A stretch of DNA of 16,878 nt from Phenylobacterium sp. CCH9-H3 (GTDB lineage Bacteria > Pseudomonadota > Alphaproteobacteria > Caulobacterales > Caulobacteraceae): contig NZ_LSJI01000126.1 of NCBI RefSeq assembly GCF_001557235.1, positions 1-16,878 of the forward strand. Direction: 5' to 3'. Made by a program: the position numbers and the translations under genes. The notes below the pieces were generated by a model. It did not search any database and had not been told where the DNA came from. It saw only the letters and a list, made by a program, of their open reading frames with translations. Below are positions 1-5,685 of the stretch, piece after piece (position 1 is the stretch's first letter; the number at the start of each line of letters is the position of its first letter).

Positions 1-481
1 GCGACTCCTGGGCCAGGGTCACCCGCCGCTCGGCGGCCTCGGCCTCGGCGTAGGCGGCGGCCAGCTCGAAGGCGTAGTCGGCGCGCGCCTGGGCTAGCCG
101 CGCCCGCGCCGCGTCGACCCCGGCCCGGCCGGCGGCGATCCGCGCGCCGCGCTTGCCGCCGAGCTCCACCGGCAGGCCCACCGAGAAGGTGGTCTCCGCG
201 ACGCCCGTGCCCCGATAGGGACCGGTGCCGCTGAAGTTCTCCATCTCGACCGAGGCGGTCGGATTGGGGCGCGCCGCCGCCTGGCGGGCCAGGCCCTGGG
301 CCTGGCGCACGCCGGCTTCGGCTTCGGCCAGCCGGGGCGCGCTCGACTGCGCCTGGGCCAGCAGCTCCCGGTAGGGCGGGGCCGGTTCGGCCGCCGCGCC
401 GCGTCCCGACGCCCATGCGCCAAGGATCGCCGCCGCGCTCACGGCTGCATATCGCAGCCGCCCGCGCATGATGAATGTCAT
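1..481 (-). CDS. czcC: CzcC-like outer-membrane efflux channel, N-terminal part (runs off left edge)
   Basis: This is the outer-membrane factor of an RND metal efflux system, which would form the exit duct for a CzcAB-type pump. About 160 residues are visible and the frame stays open to base 1, so the C-terminal part lies outside the window. A signal peptide (hydrophobic stretch about residues 10-30) leads into the first helical OEP repeat. The stretch SVGLPVELGGKRGARIAAG (residues about 99-117) is the typical CzcC family signature, followed by Ala/Glu-rich coiled-coil helix. The ATG at 481 is chosen because GGGGAT lies just upstream; an in-frame ATG at 469 lacks such a site. The small CAGxC protein ends 66 bp upstream, so the two are probably cotranscribed. 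It is distinct in type from the TolC-style channel at 5678-7258. The symbol is by family; the metal specificity is not shown. Confidence 0.88.
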   Translation of the reverse strand, partial: MTFIMRGRLRYAAVSAAAILGAWASGRGAAAEPAPPYRELLAQAQSSAPRLAEAEAGVRQAQGLARQAAARPNPTASVEMENFSGTGPYRGTGVAETTFSVGLPVELGGKRGARIAAGRAGVDAARARLAQARADYAFELAAAYAEAEAAERRVTLAQES

Positions 482-547
482 GAAAGTCGTTATCCCCGAT
501 GATCCAGATGCAAAGGCTTCAGGCGCCCAACGGCGCCGAGGTCCGCA

Positions 548-922
548 TCAGGCTCGGGGTGGCCGCTCCAAGCGCGACGGGCGCGTCACCTGCGCCCACT
601 GGTCGTCCAGCACAGGCCAGCCCGCTCGAACCACGGGAATATAGGCCGGCGCCACAAAGTGGGCCGGCGCGGCCAGTTCAACCTTGCAGCTTCCGGCACA
701 CGCCGAACCGCTGTCGGGCGCCGTCGGCGCATCATTTGGTGCGAAATCCGCCAGCTGCGTAAAGGACGCCTCAATGCGGGTGTCGGCGGCCATGCCCGTT
801 GGCGCAGAAGCTCCAAACGCATGGGTCTGAGGATGCATCGCCGCGAAAAACACAACGACAGCCACGACCAAATGCAGCCAGGCGACGACGTGGCGTCGCG
901 CCACGTCCCGCTCAACATACAT
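548..922 (-). CDS. Small exported CAGxC protein (DUF2946/CzcI-like), copy 1
   Basis: This 124-residue protein has one hydrophobic segment (residues about 13-29) acting as signal peptide or membrane anchor, then a low-complexity periplasmic region with a CAGSC motif (C75, C79). It ends in LERPPRA. It sits directly ahead of the CzcC-type gene, the position where small CzcI/DUF2946-like proteins are often found in metal-efflux operons. A role in periplasmic metal sensing or binding is inferred only from that. The same CAGxC motif and identical last seven residues occur in the protein at 3954-4355, with nearly the same distance from motif to end (45 and 46 residues), so the two are paralogues. 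The ATG at 922 is chosen because it places the hydrophobic segment near the N-terminus. The frame is open upstream to 1063, and a GTG at 943 is possible. The family name is tentative. Confidence 0.68.
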   Translation of the reverse strand: MYVERDVARRHVVAWLHLVVAVVVFFAAMHPQTHAFGASAPTGMAADTRIEASFTQLADFAPNDAPTAPDSGSACAGSCKVELAAPAHFVAPAYIPVVRAGWPVLDDQWAQVTRPSRLERPPRA

Positions 923-1054
923 CGTAAGGGCCTTGGCGATCACGGCGCCCTTAGACCTCGGGTCCGGCGCAAACGCAAGGGGCGAACAGCCGCAGCGGCG
1001 AGCCAAGAGGCTCTGGGTTGACCTTCCTCGCATGACCGGACCCAGGCGCCCCCC

Positions 1055-1072
1055 AAGCGCCACTTGGCGCTT
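1055..1072 (-). terminator. Perfect 8-bp hairpin downstream of flgI
   Basis: AAGCGCCA and TGGCGCTT form a perfect 8-bp inverted repeat with a 2-nt centre, beginning about 10 bp after the flgI stop codon. There is no U tract on the minus strand (a run of G follows), so it is either a weak or Rho-assisted terminator or an mRNA 3'-end stabiliser. Being palindromic, it could act in either direction. Confidence 0.42.
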
Positions 1073-1082
1073 CAGGGTGAGT

Positions 1083-2204
1083 TCACAACACCTCGATCTC
1101 AGCCTGCAGCGCGCCGGCCGCCTTGATGGCTTGGAGTATCGAGATCATGTCCCGGGGCGTGACACCCAACGCGTTCAGTCCGCTCACCAGGCTGCCCAGC
1201 GAGGCGCCAACCGGCAGGCGGACGAGCCCCCTTCCCTTCTCTTCGTCCACCTCAACGCTGGACTGCGGCGTCACGACGGTCTCGCCTCGGCTGAACGGCG
1301 AGGGCTGGCTCACCGCGGGCGTCTCCCGCACGGAGATCGTGAGGTTGCCTTGGCTGATCGCCACCGTGGAAATCCGAACGTCGGCGCCCATGACGATGAC
1401 GCCGGCCACCTCGTCAATGACCACCCGCGCGGGCGTGTCGGTCTCGACAGGCAGGGCTTCGACGGCTGTCATGAACCCGGCGGCGGTCGCGGTCGCCGGA
1501 ACGGATAGCTGGACGATGGTCGGACTCTGGGCTCTTGCGGTGTCAGGGTAACGGCGGTTGATCGCCTCGGCCACGCGGACCGCCGTGGTGAAGTCCGGAT
1601 TCCGCAGATTGAGGCGGAACTGCCGCATGGCGTTGAACTGGAACCCGGTCTCGCGCTCGACGGTGGCGCCGCTGGCGATGCGGCCGGACGTCGGCACGCC
1701 CTTGGTCACGGAAGACCCGGATGCGCCGCTCGCAGACACAGAGCCGGTCTGAACCGAGCCCTGCGCCACCGCATAGGTCTGGCCATCGGCGCCCAGCAGC
1801 GGGGTGACCAGCAGCGTGCCGCCCAGCAGGCTCTTGGCCGATCCCATGGCGGAGACGGTCGCATCGACCTGTGAACCCGCCGCCGCAAAGGGTGGCAACT
1901 TCGCCGTGACCATGACGGCGGCGACATTCTTGGTGTTGAGGCGAGCATCACGGGTGTTCACGCCGAGCCGCTCCAGCATCGCCTCCAGGCTTTGCTGCGT
2001 GAACGGCGCGTTCCGCAGCGCGTCGCCAGTGCCGGCCAAGCCCACGACGAGCCCGTAGCCGACCAGCGCATTCTCCCTCACCCCCTCCACATGGACGATA
2101 TCCTTGATGCGGGATGTGGCCGCGCTTGAGGGAACCGCCATGAGCCCTGCGGCGAGCAGGCTCACGAAGGCGGCGAGATGCCCGCGCCTGCCAGATCTCC
2201 GCAT
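1083..2204 (-). CDS. flgI: Flagellar basal-body P-ring protein FlgI
   Basis: FlgI assembles in the periplasm into the P ring, the bushing around the flagellar rod in the peptidoglycan layer. The 373-residue length matches the family. A signal peptide (residues about 1-29, ending PSSAA) precedes the mature start SRIKDIVHVEGVREN and then LVGYGLVVGLAGTGD, NVAAVMVTAKLPPFA, SLLGGTLL and GADGQTYAVAQG, all family hallmarks. The C-terminus (LVSGLNALGVTPRDMISILQAIKAAGALQAEIEVL in sequence order, given here only as the conserved end) is also intact. The ATG at 2204 is preceded by GAGG and starts a clear signal peptide; the frame stays open to 2573 but that part has no FlgI similarity. Oddly, no flgH, flgA, flgJ or other flagellar gene is nearby. 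The neighbours are a receiver protein upstream (248-bp gap) and metal-efflux genes downstream. The gap shows no convincing sigma-54 (GG-N10-GC) promoter. Confidence 0.93.
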   Translation of the reverse strand: MRRSGRRGHLAAFVSLLAAGLMAVPSSAATSRIKDIVHVEGVRENALVGYGLVVGLAGTGDALRNAPFTQQSLEAMLERLGVNTRDARLNTKNVAAVMVTAKLPPFAAAGSQVDATVSAMGSAKSLLGGTLLVTPLLGADGQTYAVAQGSVQTGSVSASGASGSSVTKGVPTSGRIASGATVERETGFQFNAMRQFRLNLRNPDFTTAVRVAEAINRRYPDTARAQSPTIVQLSVPATATAAGFMTAVEALPVETDTPARVVIDEVAGVIVMGADVRISTVAISQGNLTISVRETPAVSQPSPFSRGETVVTPQSSVEVDEEKGRGLVRLPVGASLGSLVSGLNALGVTPRDMISILQAIKAAGALQAEIEVL

Positions 2205-2452
2205 GACCTCGTGCAAGGGGCCCTCCTGGGCCGCGCGGGGAATCGACACCTCCCCAACGCCGGCGCCCGGTCCATGCCGTTCCGGGTATGATACTCTTGT
2301 GACAGCCCCGGGTGACCGAACCGTTAACCATGTTTGCTTTGGAAGGCTGACAGCGGGCAGGCCCTGGGAACCGGGCAGCCTCCCACTGGCGGGCCCCGGG
2401 GCGTTCTTCGGCCAGCCGCGGCCAAGCGGCGCGAACGCATACCGGCCGGCGC

Positions 2453-2857
2453 CTACGGCTCGCGGCCGCTGGATCCCATGTTGTTGAGTTGGGTGGCGAG
2501 CGCCACGACAAGCTGCGCCGGAGCGAACGGCTTCGCCAAGATCGCGCTGTCTGGCACGCCTTCCGCGGCCCATTCATGTGCGCTGCCTCCGCTCATATAG
2601 ACCACGGCGATGCGCAGATCCGCGCGTCGCGCCGCGCGAGCGACGTCCCAGCCCGTCGTTTCACTTCCGAGGTTGATGTCGGTCACGACACCCACGAGTT
2701 CGCCGGCCGAGCACTGCAAGAGATCGATGGCGGCATCGCCACTCTCGGCGTAGGCGACCTCGAAACCGGCCTCTTCGAGCGCGCCCTGAAGAAGATCTCG
2801 AATAAGAAGCTCGTCTTCCACGAGCAGCACCTGGGGGACGTTTTCGCTCATGACCAT
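2453..2857 (-). CDS. Single-domain CheY-like response regulator receiver
   Basis: This 134-residue protein is a stand-alone receiver domain with no output domain. The acidic pocket is E14 D15, the phospho-acceptor is D60 in VVTDINLG, the switch Ser is S89 in VYMSGGSA, and the conserved Lys is K109 followed by Pro in LAKPFAP. All residues needed for phosphorylation are present. The style resembles alphaproteobacterial receivers paired with HWE or hybrid histidine kinases, but no kinase gene lies in the window. GGAGGG sits 5 nt before the ATG at 2857; an ATG two codons later (2851) is also possible. It lies 248 bp upstream of flgI on the same strand, and a link to flgI or metal sensing is only suggested by position. 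Confidence 0.9.
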   Translation of the reverse strand: MVMSENVPQVLLVEDELLIRDLLQGALEEAGFEVAYAESGDAAIDLLQCSAGELVGVVTDINLGSETTGWDVARAARRADLRIAVVYMSGGSAHEWAAEGVPDSAILAKPFAPAQLVVALATQLNNMGSSGREP

Positions 2858-3077
2858 CTGAGCCCTCCAAGACTTCGCGGTGGCCAGTAGCTAAGGCTCC
2901 GCTGGCTGTGCCGGACGAACCACCCCCTGCGGCGGTCGACCGCGCACGACCTTCATATTCCGCGCCGGGCTTCCCAACCGTGAATCCGGCGCGCGCTCGG
3001 TGCATCTCATCCGCAGCTCCACGGCCTCAATCGCCGACCCACTCGTGGGCGCGTCGGGCCAAGGCGGTGAGAGCTGG

Positions 3078-3281
3078 TCAGCTATGTGGCGAGACAACGA
3101 CGAACTCACCGCGCCAGGGGCGGTGGGCGCGGGTCTCTCGATATTCGACGGCCGCATAGAGGCTGCCCGCCAGGATGGCAAAGCCAATCGCCAGGCCTGC
3201 GAGCATGCGCCACGTCGCACCCGGCCGACTGTCCCAGGCGGCGCGTGGACCTTCCCGGTGTGGACGGTCTCGCACTTCCAT
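3078..3281 (-). CDS. Small single-pass membrane protein, unknown function
   Basis: This 67-residue protein has a charged N-terminus (residues 1-25), one clear membrane helix at about 26-46 (MLAGLAIGFAILAGSLYAAV) and a short, basic-then-hydrophobic tail ending VVVSPHS. The start at 3281 is supported by a strong GGAGGGAGAG ribosome binding site three nt upstream. The frame is open further upstream to 3419 but without such a site. It lies 88 bp downstream of the BamE-like gene and 220 bp upstream of the receiver gene, all on the same strand. I do not recognise a family; the topology is probably N-terminus inside. The 220 bp to the receiver gene holds no gene I can support. Confidence 0.66.
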   Translation of the reverse strand: MEVRDRPHREGPRAAWDSRPGATWRMLAGLAIGFAILAGSLYAAVEYRETRAHRPWRGEFVVVSPHS

Positions 3282-3299
3282 GTTCTCTCCCTCCAGCTC

Positions 3300-3342
3300 G
3301 TCCGGCGCGGCAGGCCGCCCTTCGATGAGGGCGCCGCCGGAC
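3300..3342 (-). terminator. Two-part stem-loop between bamE-like gene and small membrane gene
   Basis: GTCCGGCG (3300-3307) pairs with CGCCGGAC (3335-3342), and inside it CGCCCT (3316-3321) pairs with AGGGCG (3328-3333). It starts about 28 bp after the stop of the BamE-like gene. There is no U tract, so it may be a Rho-type or weak terminator or an mRNA end structure. In DNA this GC-rich such repeats also arise by chance. Confidence 0.3.
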
Positions 3343-3369
3343 AGGCTCGGCGACGCCCTCCCAGCCAGC

Positions 3370-3885
3370 TCAGCGCCGCCGGTCGCCCGGTCGGTTCCCC
3401 GGCACACCCTGATCGTCACGGGGGAGCATGGAGCCGCGGCCTACGCTGCCCAGCAGCTGTTCGAGGATGGTCATCTCTCGGCCGCGCGTCGGAGTCTCCC
3501 GGCCGTTGAACGCGATCACCTTCCCATCCTTTAGCGACAGCGTGTCGAGGGTCTTCAAGACCTCGGTCTCCTTGTCAAACCCGAGGGCGACGATGTCGCG
3601 CTTGATGATCTGTGGCCGGCGGAAGGCGGCCCTGGCCTTGATCTGCGAGACGTAGAACCAGACGTTCGGGTCAAATGTCGAGGTGACCGATGGCGAGCCG
3701 AGCTTCGCGCGCACCGTCGACTTGGTGTCGGCGCCCACGGCGAGGTCGGCTGGATTGGTGTCGATGGCTTGATAGCCGGAATGGCTGGTGATGGTGGTGC
3801 AGCCGCCGATGGCGAGAGCCGCAGCCGCGAGGCTAGCGATCGCCAAGCGTCGCTGGAATGTGATGGCACGCAGAACGGAGCGCAT
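3370..3885 (-). CDS. bamE: BamE/SmpA-OmlA family outer-membrane lipoprotein
   Basis: BamE is an accessory lipoprotein of the BAM complex that inserts beta-barrel proteins into the outer membrane. This protein has 171 residues. A lipoprotein signal peptide ends in IGGC with C29 as the lipidated residue. The BamE core follows: GADTKSTVRAKLGSPSVTSTF (about 51-71) then VWFYVSQ (75-81), and the alphaproteobacterial style tail GRETPTRGREMTILEQLLGSVGRG (about 128-151). The last 20 residues are Arg/Pro/Gly-rich and probably disordered. The ATG at 3885 has only weak ribosome-site similarity (GGGGAT about 10 nt upstream) but gives a correct signal peptide. Housekeeping bamE is normally a single core gene, so its presence in a metal-resistance island suggests either an extra copy or that the island landed beside a core locus; the sequence alone cannot tell. 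Confidence 0.85.
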   Translation of the reverse strand: MRSVLRAITFQRRLAIASLAAAALAIGGCTTITSHSGYQAIDTNPADLAVGADTKSTVRAKLGSPSVTSTFDPNVWFYVSQIKARAAFRRPQIIKRDIVALGFDKETEVLKTLDTLSLKDGKVIAFNGRETPTRGREMTILEQLLGSVGRGSMLPRDDQGVPGNRPGDRRR

Positions 3886-3953
3886 GGTGGCGTATATCCC
3901 CAGAGGTGTCTGACGAAGATCGATCGGCCCGGGAGGGCCGGGGTCCGCTCACG

Positions 3954-4355
3954 TCAGGCTCGAGGGGGCCGTTCCAATGCGACTGGCCGGCGCACGACCG
4001 CACCCGCGAGCTCGGAGTCGGGCCAGCTGGCCGCCGCAAAGCTTGCGGCGGGTGTGGCGCCGGGCTCCGCGGGGAGGCTCCAAGCGTGCATCGCACAGTG
4101 GCCCGCGCAGCCGAGGACAATGCCACCGCGTTCAGACGCCTGGCCTCTATCCTTGACGCCGCCGTCCACCACTGTGAGAGCGGCCTTCCGCGTGGGCTCG
4201 AGGGCGGCATGCGCGACCGACGGAGCGACCGCTCCGCCTACGATCATCAGCCAGGCCAGCATCACGGTGAACGCGGTCGTGACCCGACGTCGCCAGGCGT
4301 GACGTCTCTTCGGAGCGGACCGGCTGGCCCGGCGGGATGTCGCCCTCGGCGTCAT
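3954..4355 (-). CDS. Small exported CAGxC protein (DUF2946/CzcI-like), copy 2
   Basis: This 133-residue protein has an Arg-rich N-terminus (residues 1-25), a hydrophobic segment (about 28-50, ending SVAHA, a likely signal-peptidase site), a CAGHC motif with His and Met nearby (C83, C87, then MHAW), and the C-terminal LERPPRA. It is a paralogue of the 548-922 protein, sharing motif, spacing and ending. Cys, His and Met around residues 83-90 could bind a metal, which is inference. AGAGGG lies immediately upstream of the ATG at 4355, and a possible promoter lies so close that the message may be nearly leaderless. No CzcC gene follows, unlike copy 1; the BamE-like gene comes next after 68 bp. The family assignment is tentative. 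Confidence 0.62.
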   Translation of the reverse strand: MTPRATSRRASRSAPKRRHAWRRRVTTAFTVMLAWLMIVGGAVAPSVAHAALEPTRKAALTVVDGGVKDRGQASERGGIVLGCAGHCAMHAWSLPAEPGATPAASFAAASWPDSELAGAVVRRPVALERPPRA

Positions 4356-4363
4356 GCCCTCTT

Positions 4364-4392
4364 TCTATAGGCTGGAACGGCTCGGCTGTGAA
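4364..4392 (-). promoter_or_regulatory. Possible promoter for the 3954-4355 gene
   Basis: On the minus strand TTCACA (4387-4392) and TATAGA (4364-4369) are separated by exactly 17 bp, resembling a housekeeping promoter (5/6 and 4/6 matches). The -10 lies only 8 nt from the ATG at 4355, so transcription would begin at or next to the start codon. Leaderless messages are common in Caulobacter relatives. Such matches also occur by chance. Confidence 0.35.
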
Positions 4393-4530
4393 CCTTCCCC
4401 CGTTCTGCGCTCGGTAGGTTGAAGTGTCGAGGCCGCCTTGATCTGATACAGTTCTTTCGAGACGGCGTTGTCGGGGCGGTCGGAACTTGGCGGATCGTGC
4501 AGGTCGACCAACGACACACTTCTGGCCAGC

Positions 4531-4737
4531 ATGGAGACAGCATGCGCTTCGCAGCCGCTATTCGCCGGATCCCTCTTCCCCATGGCGGTCGCGGGCTGCG
4601 GCAAGTACGCCCCGCTTGACCGCCTACCGCCGGTGTTCTCGGAGTCTGCGCGAGTCGCTGTCCAGCCTCCCGGCGCGGAGATGAAGACGATCGAGCCCCG
4701 CGACCTCGACAACCGCACACAGGCCCCTGCGTCATGA
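4531..4737 (+). CDS. Possible small lipoprotein, signal peptide perhaps frameshifted
   Basis: The plus frame from the ATG at 4531 gives 68 residues with a lipobox VAGC (C23) followed by GKYAPLDRLPPV and a hydrophilic tail. From 4582 to the stop about four of five codons end in G or C, as expected of a real gene here. The N-terminus read in this frame is a poor signal peptide with no positive charge. In another frame, an ATG at 4542 preceded by GGAG encodes MRFAAAIRRIPLP. Removal of one C from the CCCC run at 4578-4581 would join it in frame to MAVAGC and give a normal lipoprotein signal peptide. It may therefore be a broken gene, a sequencing error or a phase-variable site. No family is recognised. 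It could be cotranscribed with the CusF-like gene 124 bp downstream. Confidence 0.42.
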   Translation: METACASQPLFAGSLFPMAVAGCGKYAPLDRLPPVFSESARVAVQPPGAEMKTIEPRDLDNRTQAPAS

Positions 4738-4861
4738 GGCGCTCTCGGTTGAATCCCGAAAGTCGCCGCCTGGCGGGCGGCGCAACGCTGCTACAGTCAT
4801 GTATCGGAGCCTCCCGTTGCTCAGCGCCTTGTTGCACGGGGTAAGGACCAGAGGAGTGGCC

Positions 4862-5311
4862 GTGCGGACGATCCTGCCGTTGTTCATTCTGCTCGCGGGG
4901 TTCTGTCTATCTGCGTGCGAAAGGCAGGTCGTCCGGCGCACCCCCGAAGGCATGGCGGCCCACCGCCGGCAGCTTGCGACGCCCGAGCACGACGGGGCGC
5001 TGGACGGCACGGCCCTGTCGGGGATCCCGGCGGGCGCCAAGGGCGTCGGTCACGTGACAGCCGTCGATAGGGTGGCGCGGACGATCACCCTCGATCACGA
5101 CCCGTCCCCCGGCTCGGACTGGCCGGCGATGCGCCTGACGCTTCCCGTGGCGTCGCCTCACCTTCTCGAAGGCGTTGCCGCTGGAACGCTCGTCGAATTT
5201 CACATCGAGCGCCGCGCCGGCGTGGCCGAATTCGCAGTGCTAAGGCCTCTCTCCGTGCGGAGACCGGCGCGGCAGCCTGAGCCTGCTGCGAAGTCCCGCC
5301 CGGCGCTATAG
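4862..5311 (+). CDS. CusF-like periplasmic copper-binding-type lipoprotein with altered ligand set
   Basis: This 149-residue lipoprotein has a signal peptide ending LSAC (C19 lipidated), a linker of about 40 residues, then one small beta-barrel domain of the CusF type (about 61-131): GHVTAVDRVARTITLDHD, WPAMRLTL, and LLEGVAAGTLVEFHI. E. coli CusF binds Cu(I)/Ag(I) with one His, one Trp and two Met. Here the matching positions are H79, W87 and M90, but the second Met is L92. It may thus bind metal weakly or differently. The start is GTG at 4862 with GAGGAG five nt upstream (4851-4856); an ATG at 4799 in frame lacks this. It is the clearest plus-strand gene, convergent with the XRE gene 83 bp away. 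The intervening 83 bp has only a weak 5-bp hairpin. Confidence 0.78.
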   Translation: MRTILPLFILLAGFCLSACERQVVRRTPEGMAAHRRQLATPEHDGALDGTALSGIPAGAKGVGHVTAVDRVARTITLDHDPSPGSDWPAMRLTLPVASPHLLEGVAAGTLVEFHIERRAGVAEFAVLRPLSVRRPARQPEPAAKSRPAL

Positions 5312-5394
5312 GCGCCGACCACGCAAGGGCCGGTGCGGTCAGCGGCGTTCCCCGCTTCCTCGTGCGGTCCGATTTCCGAAACGATGGACTAAGC

Positions 5395-5685
5395 CTAGCG
5401 GGGGCGTGCGACCGACCCCGGCCGGCTCCTCACATTTGGGAAGAAGTCGAGGACGGTCGATCCAAGCACCTTCGCGGTCCGGACCAGCATCGCGGCGCTC
5501 ACACGAACGGTTCCGTCTTCATAGTCTCGCAATTGTCGCTCGGTTACGCCGAGCGCGTCAGCCAGCTCTTGACGGCCCAGGCCGGCCTGCTGACGCTGGA
5601 TGCGCAGCCGAGAGCCCACCTGTAAGGCCACAACGCCGCCGGACCGTCGACCGGGACGGGGGTCGCGCCTTGCCGGCTCACTCAC
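5395..5685 (-). CDS. XRE-family helix-turn-helix regulator
   Basis: This 96-residue DNA-binding protein has one HTH_3/XRE domain (about residues 23-82): VGSRLRIQRQQAGLGRQELADAL, then the recognition helix region VTERQLRDYEDGTVRVSAAML, ending in VLGSTVLDFFPN. The N-terminal 22 residues and C-terminal 12 are basic and probably flexible. There is no sensor domain. The GTG start at 5685 overlaps the stop of the TolC-type gene by 8 nt (GTGAGTGA), indicating translational coupling at the end of the operon; a GTG slightly downstream is also possible. The organisation suggests it could autoregulate the operon, but no operator can be assigned. The usual regulators of czc systems (CzcRS, MerR or ArsR types) are not present in the window. 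Confidence 0.84.
   Translation of the reverse strand: MSEPARRDPRPGRRSGGVVALQVGSRLRIQRQQAGLGRQELADALGVTERQLRDYEDGTVRVSAAMLVRTAKVLGSTVLDFFPNVRSRPGSVARPR

Larger units (their letters stand above)
4356..4861. other. Divergent intergenic region between the left block and the plus-strand lipoprotein gene
   Basis: This 506-bp stretch separates the minus-strand CAGxC protein from the plus-strand CusF-like gene and should hold promoters for both directions. It contains the minus-strand promoter candidate at 4364-4392, a possible small plus-strand lipoprotein gene (4531-4737), and a 7-bp stem-loop (CGCCGCC at 4764-4770 with GGCGGCG at 4776-4782) upstream of the CusF-like gene. Third-position G/C is high only in the plus frame of 4582-4737, so the rest appears non-coding. 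Confidence 0.5.

Noticed and set aside
2205..2452. Sigma-54 promoter for flgI
   Set aside because: No GG-N10-GC pair in the TGGCAC/TTGC setting was found on the minus strand in this gap; a sigma-70-like TATCAT exists but with no good -35 partner.
2908..3509. Plus-strand frames opposite the small membrane protein and BamE-like gene
   Set aside because: Low complexity, no ribosome site, no domain; antisense shadows.
4365..4718. Minus-strand open frame opposite the small lipoprotein candidate
   Set aside because: No ribosome site or motif; third-position G/C is better in the plus frame over 4582-4737.
4734..4844. 36-residue plus-strand frame starting in the ATGA at the end of the lipoprotein candidate
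   Set aside because: Five Cys/Arg-rich residues without a motif, no ribosome site, and many A/T-ending codons; judged intergenic.
5312..5394. Bidirectional terminator between the convergent CusF-like and XRE genes
   Set aside because: Only a 5-bp AGCGG/CCGCT hairpin is visible, with no T tract in either direction.
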